A DNA stretch of 58,873 nt from Actinomycetota bacterium (lineage in GTDB: Bacteria; Actinomycetota; Acidimicrobiia; Actinomarinales; Actinomarinaceae). A program made the translations under genes and the position numbers. The stretch covers positions 1-58,873 of the forward strand of contig JACNGE010000010.1 in the NCBI GenBank assembly GCA_014384285.1, written 5' to 3'. The notes beneath the pieces are model-generated. The model was not told the DNA's origin. It saw nothing but the letters and a program-made list of their open reading frames with translations, and made no database searches. Positions 23,514-31,711 of this stretch are shown piece after piece (position 1 is the stretch's first letter; each line of letters starts with the position of its first letter).

Positions 23514-24518
23514 TTACTTTTTACTCACAAGCATATTAACAAGGTCAACTATTCTGTTTGAATAACCCCACTCATTGTCGTACCAACATACAACTTTTAT
23601 ATGATTGCCATCTAAAAGCTGTGTTGATGATGCATCATAAATACTTGAGTGTGGATTTTGAAGAATATCAGTAGAAACTAACGGAACAGAAGAGTATTCA
23701 AGTATTCCTTTAAGCTCATTCTCCGAAGCTTTTTTAACAGCATTATTGACATCTTCAATTGAAACATTTTTTTCAAGTTCTACAACTAAATCAACCACAC
23801 TGCCATCTGGAACAGGAACTCTCATGGCCATACCGTCTAATTTACCATTTAATTCAGGAAGAACCATACCAACAGCTTTTGCTGCCCCGGTTGATGTAGG
23901 AATGATATTTTGTGTAGCACTTCTTCCTCTTCTAAAATCTTTATGTGTAGTTTCTGCTAACGCTTGATCATTTGTATATGCATGGATAGTTGTCATCAAA
24001 CCCGATTTTATACCAAAATTATCATTTAACACTTTTGCAATAGGGGCTAAACAATTAGTTGTACACGAAGCATTGGAAATTAATTGAGATTCATCTGTAA
24101 TATCTTCATCATTTACACCAAGTACAACAGTTGCATCTATAGCGTCTTTTGGTGGTACTGTTAACACGACTTTTTTTGCACCAGCTGTTATGTGCTTTTC
24201 GAGTGATTGTCTATCTGCAAAGATTCCAGTTGATTCAATAACAATATCTACGTTTAATTCATTCCACGGCAGCTGGGAAGGATCTGCTACGGAAACTAAT
24301 TTTATCTCTCTTTCATCTATTTTTAATATGTCACCATCAAGCTTTACTTCATGATTTAATACACCCATAACTGAGTCATGCTTTAAAAGGTATGAAAGGT
24401 TTTCATAATTTCCAAGGTCGTTGATAGCAACTACGTTTAGATCAGAATTACTTTCAATAATTATCCTAAGAATAGATCTTCCAATCCTGCCGAAACCATT
24501 TATTGCGATGTTATTCAT
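23514..24518 (-). CDS. gap: Glyceraldehyde-3-phosphate dehydrogenase (catalytically complete copy)
   Basis: GAPDH oxidises glyceraldehyde-3-phosphate in glycolysis. The 334-residue protein has the NAD loop INGFGRIGRS (6-15), the catalytic box SNASCTTNCLAP with Cys152, the partner His179 in TTIHAYTND, RRGRSATQNIIPTSTGAAKA and the C-terminal WYDNEWGYSNR. All key residues are present. It overlaps the upstream, Cys-less GAPDH-like gene by eight bases, so the two are made from one mRNA. Confidence 0.95.
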   Translation of the reverse strand: MNNIAINGFGRIGRSILRIIIESNSDLNVVAINDLGNYENLSYLLKHDSVMGVLNHEVKLDGDILKIDEREIKLVSVADPSQLPWNELNVDIVIESTGIFADRQSLEKHITAGAKKVVLTVPPKDAIDATVVLGVNDEDITDESQLISNASCTTNCLAPIAKVLNDNFGIKSGLMTTIHAYTNDQALAETTHKDFRRGRSATQNIIPTSTGAAKAVGMVLPELNGKLDGMAMRVPVPDGSVVDLVVELEKNVSIEDVNNAVKKASENELKGILEYSSVPLVSTDILQNPHSSIYDASSTQLLDGNHIKVVCWYDNEWGYSNRIVDLVNMLVSKK

Positions 24519-25524
24519 TTGTACTACTTTCTGCGAGTTTGTTTATTGTATCAATTATTCTCGCGCTGTAACCCCATCCGTTATCAAACCACACGAGTAG
24601 TTTAATTTTATTTTTGTTTATTTCCATAGTTGCTAATCCATCAATGATGCCTGAATGCGAGTTACCAACAACATCAGATGAGACTATTGGGTCAAATGTA
24701 ATATCTAGAACTTTGTTATACGGTAGGTATTTGACTGCTTTTGAGATTACTTCATTAACTTCATCTGCGGTAGCTGGTTTGTTAATATCAATAGTTAAAT
24801 CAACAGTACTTCCATCTGGGACTGGGACCGTCATGGAAGAAGAAGCAACTTTATCCTTCATAAATGGTAAAACAGTTTCAATTACTTCAGAAGATTTTGT
24901 AATACTAGGAATAATATTTTCTCCAGCTGCTCTATTTAACCTGAACCCATCTCCAGCTACATCTGCTAAACGGTTTGAGTTTGAGTAGCCATGAACAGTT
25001 GTTAAAAATGCCCTTTCTACTTTAAAACTCTCATTCAAAATTTTGAGTAGAGGAGATACAGCATTTGCTGTATTTGAACCCAGTGAAATTTTCTTATCTG
25101 AAAAGTCAACCTCTGAATCATTGGCACCAGGAACATATATTTGAATATCACTTCCAGGTTTAGGCGTTGATGCTATTAATACTCGTTTGCACCCTTTTTC
25201 TAGGTGTTCATTTACTTCATCAATATCTTGTTGTCTTCCGGTAGATATGATTAATATATCGGTTTGTACATCTTCCCATGAAGCTTCAGATGCATCTTTC
25301 CAGTTATTGAAAAGGATTTCTTTACCATTTACTTTAAAACCTGTTTCAGTATTTTCAATTTCTGCATCAAGCTTTCCGTAGATAGTGTCATACTTCAGTA
25401 AATAAAGAAGATTTTCTTTGTCTGCAATATCAGAGATCGAAACTATATTTATTAAGTCATTATTGAGAGTTTGTCGAAGAAGGTCTCTACCTATTCGTCC
25501 AAAGCCTAAAATCGAAATGTTCAT
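24511..25524 (-). CDS. GAPDH-family paralogue lacking the catalytic cysteine
   Basis: The 337-residue protein is full length and aligns end to end with GAPDH: NAD loop ILGFGRIGRD (5-14), STGRQ for STGIF, the His box TTVHGYSNS with His178, AAGENIIPS, VPVPDGSTVDL and WFDNGWGYSAR. The active-site box, however, reads LGSNTANAVSP instead of SNASCTTNCLAP, putting Asn151 where the thioester-forming Cys belongs (codon AAT read directly). It cannot work by the normal mechanism. It may be a regulatory or assembly partner of the active subunit encoded next to it, or have a new activity. It has no frameshift, so it is not a decaying pseudogene. Confidence 0.9.
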   Translation of the reverse strand: MNISILGFGRIGRDLLRQTLNNDLINIVSISDIADKENLLYLLKYDTIYGKLDAEIENTETGFKVNGKEILFNNWKDASEASWEDVQTDILIISTGRQQDIDEVNEHLEKGCKRVLIASTPKPGSDIQIYVPGANDSEVDFSDKKISLGSNTANAVSPLLKILNESFKVERAFLTTVHGYSNSNRLADVAGDGFRLNRAAGENIIPSITKSSEVIETVLPFMKDKVASSSMTVPVPDGSTVDLTIDINKPATADEVNEVISKAVKYLPYNKVLDITFDPIVSSDVVGNSHSGIIDGLATMEINKNKIKLLVWFDNGWGYSARIIDTINKLAESSTNE

Positions 25525-25609
25525 TAATACCTCTTACAATCAAATCATAATCTTAAAGGATTTAGCAAGTAAATTGTGTTAAATTTATTAAATATTTGTT
25601 AACTCTAAA

Positions 25610-26725
25610 GTGTTATTAGGAATGTTAAAAGAAAAAGTCGAAAATTATTTATTTGGAGCTATCCCTACCTCTGATTTGACGTCAGAAGCTTTTGAGATAA
25701 AAAAAGTAAATTTTGGAGATAAAATAACATATAGTCCTAAAGTTTTTATACCCCTTACAACATTATGCCAAGATTCATGTGCATACTGCACATTTGTTAA
25801 ATCACCAAAAGAGGGTGGAACATATCTCAGTTATGAAGAAGTTGAATCAATAGCATCCGTAGGAGAATCTTCAGGATGTTTTGAGGCGTTATTCACATTA
25901 GGGGATAAGCCTGAAGTTAAATGGGATTTCGCAAAACAGCAGTTAAATAACTTTGGTTTCACAACTACAAACGAATATTTAACCGAAAATATGAAAAGGA
26001 TTCACGAAAGATACAATATATTCCCACATGCAAATCCAGGACTTATGACATCGGATGAGATTTCTAACTATAAAAAATATTCTCCATCAGGAGGCTTAAT
26101 GCTAGAGAGCTATTCACCGAAATTATTAGAAAAGGGGAGAGCACATTACAAAGCAAATACTAAGCAAATCGACCTCAGAATAAAAACGCTCAATAACGCA
26201 CAGGAAATGAGATACCCCATGACAACAGGTTTACTGATTGGAATTACAGAAACTAAAAACGAATTAATTGAAGATATTGTCCAATTAGTTAATACATGTA
26301 AAGAAAATGCCGCAATTCAGGAAATAATACTTCAGAATTTTAGAGCTAAACAAAACACATTGATGAGAAATAATGCGGAGGTAATTAATGATTTGTTTCT
26401 AAGAATTATCGCAACTGTAAGGATTTTACTCCCAACACAAATATCACTACAGGTACCTCCGAATCTATCACCAGATATAGAAATGTATCTTACAAGTGGT
26501 ATAAATGATTTAGGTGGCATATCTCCCAAAACTATTGATTGGGTTAATCCCGACCATCTTTGGCCTAATATTGAGAACCTAGAGAAACTATCTCAAGTAA
26601 GTGGCCAAACTTTAATTAAAAGATTACCGGTTTATCCAAATTTCATAAATAATGAATGGTTAAGTCCACCAGTTTTAGAAAAAGTTAGTAATGTTATTGA
26701 TGAAGATGGGTATCCAAAGCAATGA
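25610..26725 (+). CDS. cofG: 7,8-didemethyl-8-hydroxy-5-deazariboflavin synthase subunit CofG
   Basis: CofG is a radical SAM enzyme that, with CofH, makes Fo (8-hydroxy-5-deazaflavin), the chromophore of F420. The 371-residue protein has the CX3CX2C iron-sulfur box LCQDSCAYCTF (Cys53, 57, 60), then SYEEV, NPGLMT and a closing domain with PPNLSPD and LGGISP. In most actinobacteria CofG and CofH are fused as FbiC; here they are two genes overlapping by four bases. The start is a GTG at 25610 or an ATG at 25622. Confidence 0.93.
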   Translation: MLLGMLKEKVENYLFGAIPTSDLTSEAFEIKKVNFGDKITYSPKVFIPLTTLCQDSCAYCTFVKSPKEGGTYLSYEEVESIASVGESSGCFEALFTLGDKPEVKWDFAKQQLNNFGFTTTNEYLTENMKRIHERYNIFPHANPGLMTSDEISNYKKYSPSGGLMLESYSPKLLEKGRAHYKANTKQIDLRIKTLNNAQEMRYPMTTGLLIGITETKNELIEDIVQLVNTCKENAAIQEIILQNFRAKQNTLMRNNAEVINDLFLRIIATVRILLPTQISLQVPPNLSPDIEMYLTSGINDLGGISPKTIDWVNPDHLWPNIENLEKLSQVSGQTLIKRLPVYPNFINNEWLSPPVLEKVSNVIDEDGYPKQ

Positions 26726-28572
26726 TAGATAAAAATATCTCATATTTAAGAATACGTCCTTGTGATAGTGACAATGAAATATACTTAAACTCAAGAGCAA
26801 AAGAAGGTACCTCAACTTTTACATTAAAAAGTGAAATCCCTGTTAATTATGAGAATCTTTTAATTAAAGGATTTCAAACTGTAGCTTCAGATCTTTCAAT
26901 AAGTTCGTCAGCATGGTTTATTACTGATGAAAATGTTACTTCTAAAATAACCCACAATTCAAAAAGACTTATTTATAGATACAAAGGTAATAAAGAAAAT
27001 GGACTAGAGATAATCTCTAGAAACAAGCCTTCAACAATATTAATAGAGGACATAAGTGACGTTGCTTTTTTACAATCTATAAACGGCGCTACCTATTTCA
27101 ATATCTCGATTTATGCGAATTCTGTGGATGACGCTAAAGAAGCTATTGAAAATGGAATCGATGATTTATTTCTACGAGACTGGAGCAAAGACCAGATATT
27201 TGAATTACAGGGCAAGACAGAAGAACCAGTTTATGAGAGAACATTATTATCACCGTTATTTGATGTCAATGAGGCCCGATCGAATCTAGAAAAAACAGAG
27301 TTTACAAATTATTTACAAACAAGAAATGTACGAGGTTACAAGAGAGAAACCACAAAATGGTATCCGGGTAGAGGAGTACCAATCCCAAAATTAGTAAACT
27401 TTTCCTCTGAAAGTTTATCTGATTATAAAACTTCTAATTTTGAAAAGATTTTAGATAATTTCGACAAAACTAAAACATTAAGCGAAAGTGATCTTTTAGA
27501 ACTCTTTAAAACATCTGGAAAATATGTGAATAGAGTTGCGGAAATTGCAGATGATTTAACAAGAAGTGTTCACGGCAATAAAGTCACTTTTGTGAAAAAT
27601 CGAAACATTAACTATACAAATCAGTGTTACTACAAGTGTGGATTCTGTGGTTTCTCAAAAGGTCCTCAAAGTTTAGACCTCAAAGAAAAGCCATACACTT
27701 TAACTCCTGAGGAAGTTTTACAACGAACTATAGAAGCTCACCAAACTGGAGCATCTGAAGTCTGCTTACAGGGCGGAATTCATCCAAGCTACACCGGGGA
27801 TTTTTATATTGATTTAGTCAAAAAAATTAAAGATGAGTTACCAGATATGCATATTCACGGTTTTACCCCTCTAGAGATATGGCAAGGTGCAAGTACGGTT
27901 AATAAATCTGTCGAAACATATTTAACAGAACTTAAAAAAGCAGGGCTTGGAACCCTTCCTGGAACAGCAGCAGAGATACTTGATGACAGGATTAGAAAGT
28001 TCTTATGTGATGATAAGATTACTTCTTCTCAGTGGGGGTATGTAATGGAAGTGGCTCACTCATTGGGAATTAAGTCTACGGCAACAATTATGTTTGGACA
28101 TATTGATGATTTAGAATCATGGGTTAATCATTTTAAATTAATAAAAAGCATACAAATCAAAACACAAGGATTTACAGAAATTGTCCCACTTCCGTTTGTC
28201 CATATGGGGTCTCCAATCTTCCTCCAAGGAAAAAGCATGCCAGGTCCTACTTGGGATGAAACTGTACTTATGCATGCGCTTGCCAGAATCTATTTTTATA
28301 ACACAGTAGACAATATCCAAGCCAGTTGGGTAAAACTTGGACATGATGGTGCAAAAGTTTTGCTTAGGTCAGGTGTAAATGATTTAGGCGGAACATTAAT
28401 AAATGAAAATATAAGCAGAGCTTCTGGTGCTAATCACGGACAAGAAACTACTGATTCAGAATTTATAAATCTTATAAAAGATGCTGATAAAATACCTTAC
28501 TTAAGAAATACACTTTACACTTCATTTAAAAATCTTGAAGATGTGAGTTCTGAAAATGTTATCAAAATATAA
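26722..28572 (+). CDS. cofH: Fo synthase subunit CofH with a large extra N-terminal domain
   Basis: CofH joins 4-hydroxyphenylpyruvate- or tyrosine-derived substrate to the flavin precursor in Fo synthesis. The C-terminal ~380 residues are typical: Cys302, 306 and 309 in NQCYYKCGFCGF, CLQGGIHP near 350, HGFTPLEI, LPGTAAEILDD and a final SGVNDLGGTLINENISRASGA. The protein is 616 residues, against about 350-420 for free-standing CofH. Roughly residues 1-235 form an extra region without a motif I can name; YANSVDDAKEAIENGIDDLFLRD (in two parts, about 127-150) looks like a beta-alpha barrel fragment of the kind seen in archaeal-type dehydroquinate synthase, but this is a weak guess. It overlaps cofG by four bases and trmD by 17. 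Confidence 0.9.
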   Translation: MIDKNISYLRIRPCDSDNEIYLNSRAKEGTSTFTLKSEIPVNYENLLIKGFQTVASDLSISSSAWFITDENVTSKITHNSKRLIYRYKGNKENGLEIISRNKPSTILIEDISDVAFLQSINGATYFNISIYANSVDDAKEAIENGIDDLFLRDWSKDQIFELQGKTEEPVYERTLLSPLFDVNEARSNLEKTEFTNYLQTRNVRGYKRETTKWYPGRGVPIPKLVNFSSESLSDYKTSNFEKILDNFDKTKTLSESDLLELFKTSGKYVNRVAEIADDLTRSVHGNKVTFVKNRNINYTNQCYYKCGFCGFSKGPQSLDLKEKPYTLTPEEVLQRTIEAHQTGASEVCLQGGIHPSYTGDFYIDLVKKIKDELPDMHIHGFTPLEIWQGASTVNKSVETYLTELKKAGLGTLPGTAAEILDDRIRKFLCDDKITSSQWGYVMEVAHSLGIKSTATIMFGHIDDLESWVNHFKLIKSIQIKTQGFTEIVPLPFVHMGSPIFLQGKSMPGPTWDETVLMHALARIYFYNTVDNIQASWVKLGHDGAKVLLRSGVNDLGGTLINENISRASGANHGQETTDSEFINLIKDADKIPYLRNTLYTSFKNLEDVSSENVIKI

Positions 28573-29194
28573 TATCGTTACTTTATTTCCCAATTTAATT
28601 GAAGCATGGTTAGAAACAGGAATCATATCGAAAGCACATGATAATGATTTATTTAACATCTCCACAACTGATTTAAGAGAGTATGGCTTGGGTGATTATC
28701 GGCAAGTCGACGATGCTCCATATGGAGGAGGACCAGGTATGGTCTTAATGCCAGAACCGTTAGATAATGCAATATCTTCTGTAACTTCAGATATCAATAT
28801 TTTTTTAACCCCATCAGGAAAACAACTCGACGAACCGTTAATTGAAGAACTTCATACATTTAAATCAGCGAATATTATTTGTGGACGATATGAAGGTTTT
28901 GATCAAAGAATTATTGATATCCACTCTGATTATCAAATTTCTGTAGGTAAAACAGTAGTATCTGGTGGAGAAGTTCCTGCCATGTTTCTTTTAGAAGCGA
29001 TGATAAGAAAAATACCTGGAGCACTTGGGAATTCAGAATCATTACTAACTGAGTCTTTTACAGATGGGAAACTAGATCATCCTGTATACACAAGGCCAGA
29101 GATTTACAAAAATATGGAAGTACCAGAGGTTCTTTTGTCCGGAAATCATAAAAAAATTGAAGAGTGGAAAAAGAATAATTTAAGGGACATATAA
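28556..29194 (+). CDS. trmD: tRNA (guanine37-N1)-methyltransferase TrmD
   Basis: TrmD methylates G37 of tRNAs and uses a trefoil-knot SAM site. In 212 residues it shows LFPNLIEAWLETGIISKA (about 10-27), DDAPYGGGPGMV (about 52-63), CGRYEGFDQRI (about 111-121) and the knot loop SVGKTVVSGGEVPAM (about 131-145). It is about 20 residues shorter than usual, with a trimmed C-terminal domain. It overlaps cofH by 17 bases, so its expression is tied to cofGH here instead of to rimM. Confidence 0.93.
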   Translation: MLSKYNIVTLFPNLIEAWLETGIISKAHDNDLFNISTTDLREYGLGDYRQVDDAPYGGGPGMVLMPEPLDNAISSVTSDINIFLTPSGKQLDEPLIEELHTFKSANIICGRYEGFDQRIIDIHSDYQISVGKTVVSGGEVPAMFLLEAMIRKIPGALGNSESLLTESFTDGKLDHPVYTRPEIYKNMEVPEVLLSGNHKKIEEWKKNNLRDI

Positions 29195-29208
29195 AGCAAA
29201 ATAACTTA

Positions 29209-29214
29209 TATAAT
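29209..29214 (+). promoter_or_regulatory. Candidate -10 box before rplS
   Basis: TATAAT at 29209-29214 stands in the 37-base gap between trmD and rplS. The rplS ribosome-binding site GGAGAAG (29223-29229) and ATG at 29232 follow. GGGACATA at about 29184-29191 might be a poor -35. The gene may have its own promoter as well as read-through. Confidence 0.35.
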
Positions 29215-29231
29215 CCTCTACTGGAGAAGTT

Positions 29232-29576
29232 ATGAATTTAATTGAAGAAATAGAAAAGTCAAACCTAAAAGAAGAGTTACCTTCCTACAAAGCAGGCGAT
29301 TCCGTTAAAGTAAATGTAAAAGTTTCAGAAGGAAACCGTGAGAGAATCCAGACTTTCGAAGGTGTAATTATTGCAACCAATGGTGTTGCGATAAACAAAA
29401 CTATAACAGTTCGTAAACTATCTTTTGGAGTTGGTGTCGAGAGAATATTTCCTGTACATGCTCCTATTGTTGATTCCATTGAAGTAACAAGAAAAGGTAA
29501 AGTTCGAAGATCTAAACTCTATTACTTAAGAGACAGAGTCGGTAAATCTGCAAAAATTAAAGAAGATCGTTCATAA
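29232..29576 (+). CDS. rplS: 50S ribosomal protein L19
   Basis: The 114-residue protein matches L19 throughout: [50 protein letters not shown] and [27 protein letters not shown] seven bases before the ATG is a good ribosome-binding site. It follows trmD and precedes lepB as in mycobacteria. Confidence 0.96.
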   Translation: MNLIEEIEKSNLKEELPSYKAGDSVKVNVKVSEGNRERIQTFEGVIIATNGVAINKTITVRKLSFGVGVERIFPVHAPIVDSIEVTRKGKVRRSKLYYLRDRVGKSAKIKEDRS

Positions 29577-29596
29577 CTTATTAATATTAGAATATC

Positions 29597-30175
29597 ATAA
29601 AAATCTTTAAGAATTTAGTAACACTCGTTGTAGCACTATTACTAGCTACCCTAGTAAGGACATATTTTTTTCAATTATATGTTATTCCATCCGAATCGAT
29701 GACCCCTACAATTTCTGTTTCTGACAGAGTTATTGTTGTAAAGGATGACATTTTGGATATTGACTATAAAGTTGGAGATGTTGTAGTTTTCTACCATCCA
29801 GAAACACATTCAAATAATTCAGAGACAGAAAAGCTTATAGATTCTTTGCAAGTGTGGGATAGCTTATTCAACGGTCAAAATGAAATAGTCTATATTAAAA
29901 GAATAATTGGTTTGCCAGGAGATAACATAAGAATTGATAAGGATGGGGATATTTACAGAAATGATAACTTACTTATCTTTAATGGTCTTATAAACGAAAC
30001 CTACAGTTCAATCTCTAACTATTCAGTGCCGGATAATCAATATTTTCTACTTGGCGACAACAGAAGCAACAGTCAGGACTCAAGAGTTTTTGGATATGTG
30101 CCAATTGAAAATTTATTAGGAAAAGCATTTTATATCGTATATCCATTCAACAACTTCTCAAATCTATATGATTGA
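29597..30175 (+). CDS. lepB: Signal peptidase I, apparently without a standard start codon
   Basis: LepB removes signal peptides from exported proteins at the membrane. The box IPSESMTPT carries the nucleophile Ser, whose codon is just upstream of the first in-frame ATG at 29699. A protein from that ATG would lack the nucleophile and the membrane anchor. Upstream the frame stays open to a stop at 29588 and encodes an anchor (LVTLVVALLLATLV), but has no ATG, GTG or TTG. Initiation at ATA 29597 or ATC 29594 is the likeliest option; I used 29597 (192 residues, Ser34). The Lys base lies in YIKRIIGLPGDNI, and box E is LLGDNRSNSQDSR. It overlaps rnhB by eight bases. Confidence 0.8.
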   Translation: MKIFKNLVTLVVALLLATLVRTYFFQLYVIPSESMTPTISVSDRVIVVKDDILDIDYKVGDVVVFYHPETHSNNSETEKLIDSLQVWDSLFNGQNEIVYIKRIIGLPGDNIRIDKDGDIYRNDNLLIFNGLINETYSSISNYSVPDNQYFLLGDNRSNSQDSRVFGYVPIENLLGKAFYIVYPFNNFSNLYD

Positions 30176-30755
30176 ACATACTATTTGGGAACAAAACCCG
30201 AATCAGTATGTAATAGGTGCTGATGAAGTCGGCAGAGGTTGTTTTGCTGGACCTATCGTTGGATGTGCAGTCAAAATTAATCAGAAAGATTCCAAACATC
30301 TTTCAGAAGTAAAAGATTCAAAAAAACTTAGTCCCAAAAAAAGAAACGTAATCTTTAACCAGATAAAAGATACAGATATTATGTATGCCATTTCAATATG
30401 TGACAACAATCAAATAGATAAATACGGTATACAGAAAGCCAATGAGGTTGTGCTTTCAGAATCTATAAATAAATTAATTAGTGGTTCTGAAAAAATTTAT
30501 GTTGATCATTTCAATATTGATATAGGTAACGCCGAATCATTAACTAGGGGAGAGGATAAAAGTATCTCTATTGCACTTGCAAGTATTATTGCAAAAGTGA
30601 GTAGAGATAATTATATGATTAAAATCTCAGATAAATATCCAGAGTATGATTTTGCTAGTAATAAGGGCTATGGAACTTTGAAACATAGAGATGCGATATT
30701 TAAAAATGGATTAACAGAACTCCACAGGAGCTCTTTTAACTTAATGCCCAAATAA
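30168..30755 (+). CDS. rnhB: Ribonuclease HII
   Basis: RNase HII removes ribonucleotides from DNA and RNA primers. The 195-residue protein has the catalytic start GADEVGRGCFAGPIV (17-31), then VKDSKKLSPKKR (about 47-58), and YVDHFNIDIGN with ALASIIAKVSRDNYM (about 142-156) supplying the remaining acidic residues and tyrosine/serine contacts; the closing GYGTLKHRDAI is typical. It overlaps lepB by eight bases. The end is crossed by a small gene on the opposite strand. Confidence 0.94.
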   Translation: MIEHTIWEQNPNQYVIGADEVGRGCFAGPIVGCAVKINQKDSKHLSEVKDSKKLSPKKRNVIFNQIKDTDIMYAISICDNNQIDKYGIQKANEVVLSESINKLISGSEKIYVDHFNIDIGNAESLTRGEDKSISIALASIIAKVSRDNYMIKISDKYPEYDFASNKGYGTLKHRDAIFKNGLTELHRSSFNLMPK

Positions 30756-30843
30756 TTGCAATAACTGCAAGCACTATAGAGAGAGCTATGTTTACATAAT
30801 CTGTTCTGTTTGCTTTGTAAGGTCTATTTGGATCAAATCCCAT
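30736..30843 (-). CDS. 35-residue single-helix membrane peptide
   Basis: Reading the complement from the ATG at 30843 gives a 35-residue frame ending TAA at 30736. It begins MGFDPNRPYKANRTDY, a Pro/Arg-rich polar start, followed by one hydrophobic helix VNIALSIVLAVIAIIWAL that ends at the stop. It fills the otherwise empty gap between rnhB and the crotonase gene and overlaps the last 20 bases of rnhB. A polar N-terminus plus one clean membrane helix is a coherent protein pattern. I recall similar small proteins in actinobacteria but cannot confirm this. Function unknown. Confidence 0.6.
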   Translation of the reverse strand: MGFDPNRPYKANRTDYVNIALSIVLAVIAIIWALS

Positions 30844-30880
30844 ACTTACATTCTAAGTTAATTTCTATTAAACTTCGAAT

Positions 30881-31636
30881 ATGGTTTTAGAATCGACAAA
30901 TAAAGAAAATACTCTAGTTCTTACCTTCAATGATCCAAAAACTAAAAACTCTATTTCAGCAAATGACTGGATAGAATTACGTAAGGAAATAATCTCTTTT
31001 GATAAGAGCGATCTTAAGTATCTGGTCTTGTCTCATTCAAATGGTAATTTTTCATCTGGAGCTCAACTTGGTGAAAACCTCAATGCTTTAATGGACGATG
31101 TATCCGCAGCAGCACAGACTTTGTGGGATTGTAAGAAACCTGTTATTTCTGTTGTAGATGGAATATGTGCTGGAGCAGGTTCGAATATGATACTCCTGTC
31201 AGATTTTATAATTGCAACACCGGATACTAGATTCATTGAAGTTTTTGCAAGAAGAGGGTTAGTCGTAGACTTTGCAGGTTCGTGGATGCTTCCAAGAATT
31301 ATTGGGGTACAAAAAGCTAAGGAATTAATGATGACCACTGAAGAAATTGATGGCCAAACAATGAATGATTTAAATATGCTTTACAAGCTTGTCGACTCTG
31401 CACAGTTAGAGAGTGAATTAAATACTCTAATCGAAAAACTAGATAGTTTAAGTTTCATCTCTATTTGTATGAATAAAGAGCAAATCAAAAATGGTTTAAA
31501 TACCACATTCTCGGAATCATTAGAATTAGAAGGCATTAACCAAAAAAGTAGATTTATTCATTCTGATGCTGCGGAGGGAATGCTTGCTTTTATGGAGAAA
31601 CGTCAACCGGACTATAAAAATACATTAGATGCATAA
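30881..31636 (+). CDS. Enoyl-CoA hydratase/isomerase (crotonase) family protein
   Basis: The 251-residue protein has the crotonase fold. NGNFSSGAQLGE (about 51-62) forms the first oxyanion loop, and CKKPVISVVDGICAGAGSNMILLSDFIIA (in two parts, about 84-112) the second and the CoA pocket. FARRGLVVDFAGSWMLPRIIG matches the region usually carrying the catalytic Glu residues; here the common E is replaced in RRGLVVDFAG (Asp present), so the exact reaction is unclear. It is a free-standing gene with a ~45-base upstream gap. Hydratase, isomerase or hydrolase activity on an acyl-CoA is the family expectation. Confidence 0.85.
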   Translation: MVLESTNKENTLVLTFNDPKTKNSISANDWIELRKEIISFDKSDLKYLVLSHSNGNFSSGAQLGENLNALMDDVSAAAQTLWDCKKPVISVVDGICAGAGSNMILLSDFIIATPDTRFIEVFARRGLVVDFAGSWMLPRIIGVQKAKELMMTTEEIDGQTMNDLNMLYKLVDSAQLESELNTLIEKLDSLSFISICMNKEQIKNGLNTTFSESLELEGINQKSRFIHSDAAEGMLAFMEKRQPDYKNTLDA

Positions 31637-31711
31637 AAATTCTGAATAAATATTCATGTTTATGTATATTTATGCAATACTTAACACTTAACTTAAACGG
31701 AGGTTTAAAAA
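31637..31711 (+). promoter_or_regulatory. Upstream region of the amino-acid ABC transporter
   Basis: This 75-base AT-rich stretch carries an imperfect palindrome, GAATAAATATTC (about 31643-31654), and repeated TTTATG/TATTTATGC segments. It ends in a strong ribosome-binding site GGAGG (about 31699-31703), nine bases before a TTG start codon. Promoter boxes cannot be assigned firmly. The palindrome could be an operator. Confidence 0.35.

Noticed and set aside
24511-25524. Cys-less GAPDH paralogue as a pseudogene
   Set aside because: It is full length, with no frameshift or internal stop, and keeps all other conserved motifs.
30756-30880. Possible small RNA or tRNA in the gap after rnhB
   Set aside because: No cloverleaf or strong hairpin can be drawn; a minus-strand 35-residue frame explains most of the gap better.
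31643-31654. GAATAAATATTC as the same operator as the one before umuC
   Set aside because: Only the outer GAATA/TATTC halves agree; spacing differs and the TGTACA core is missing, so a shared regulator is not supported.
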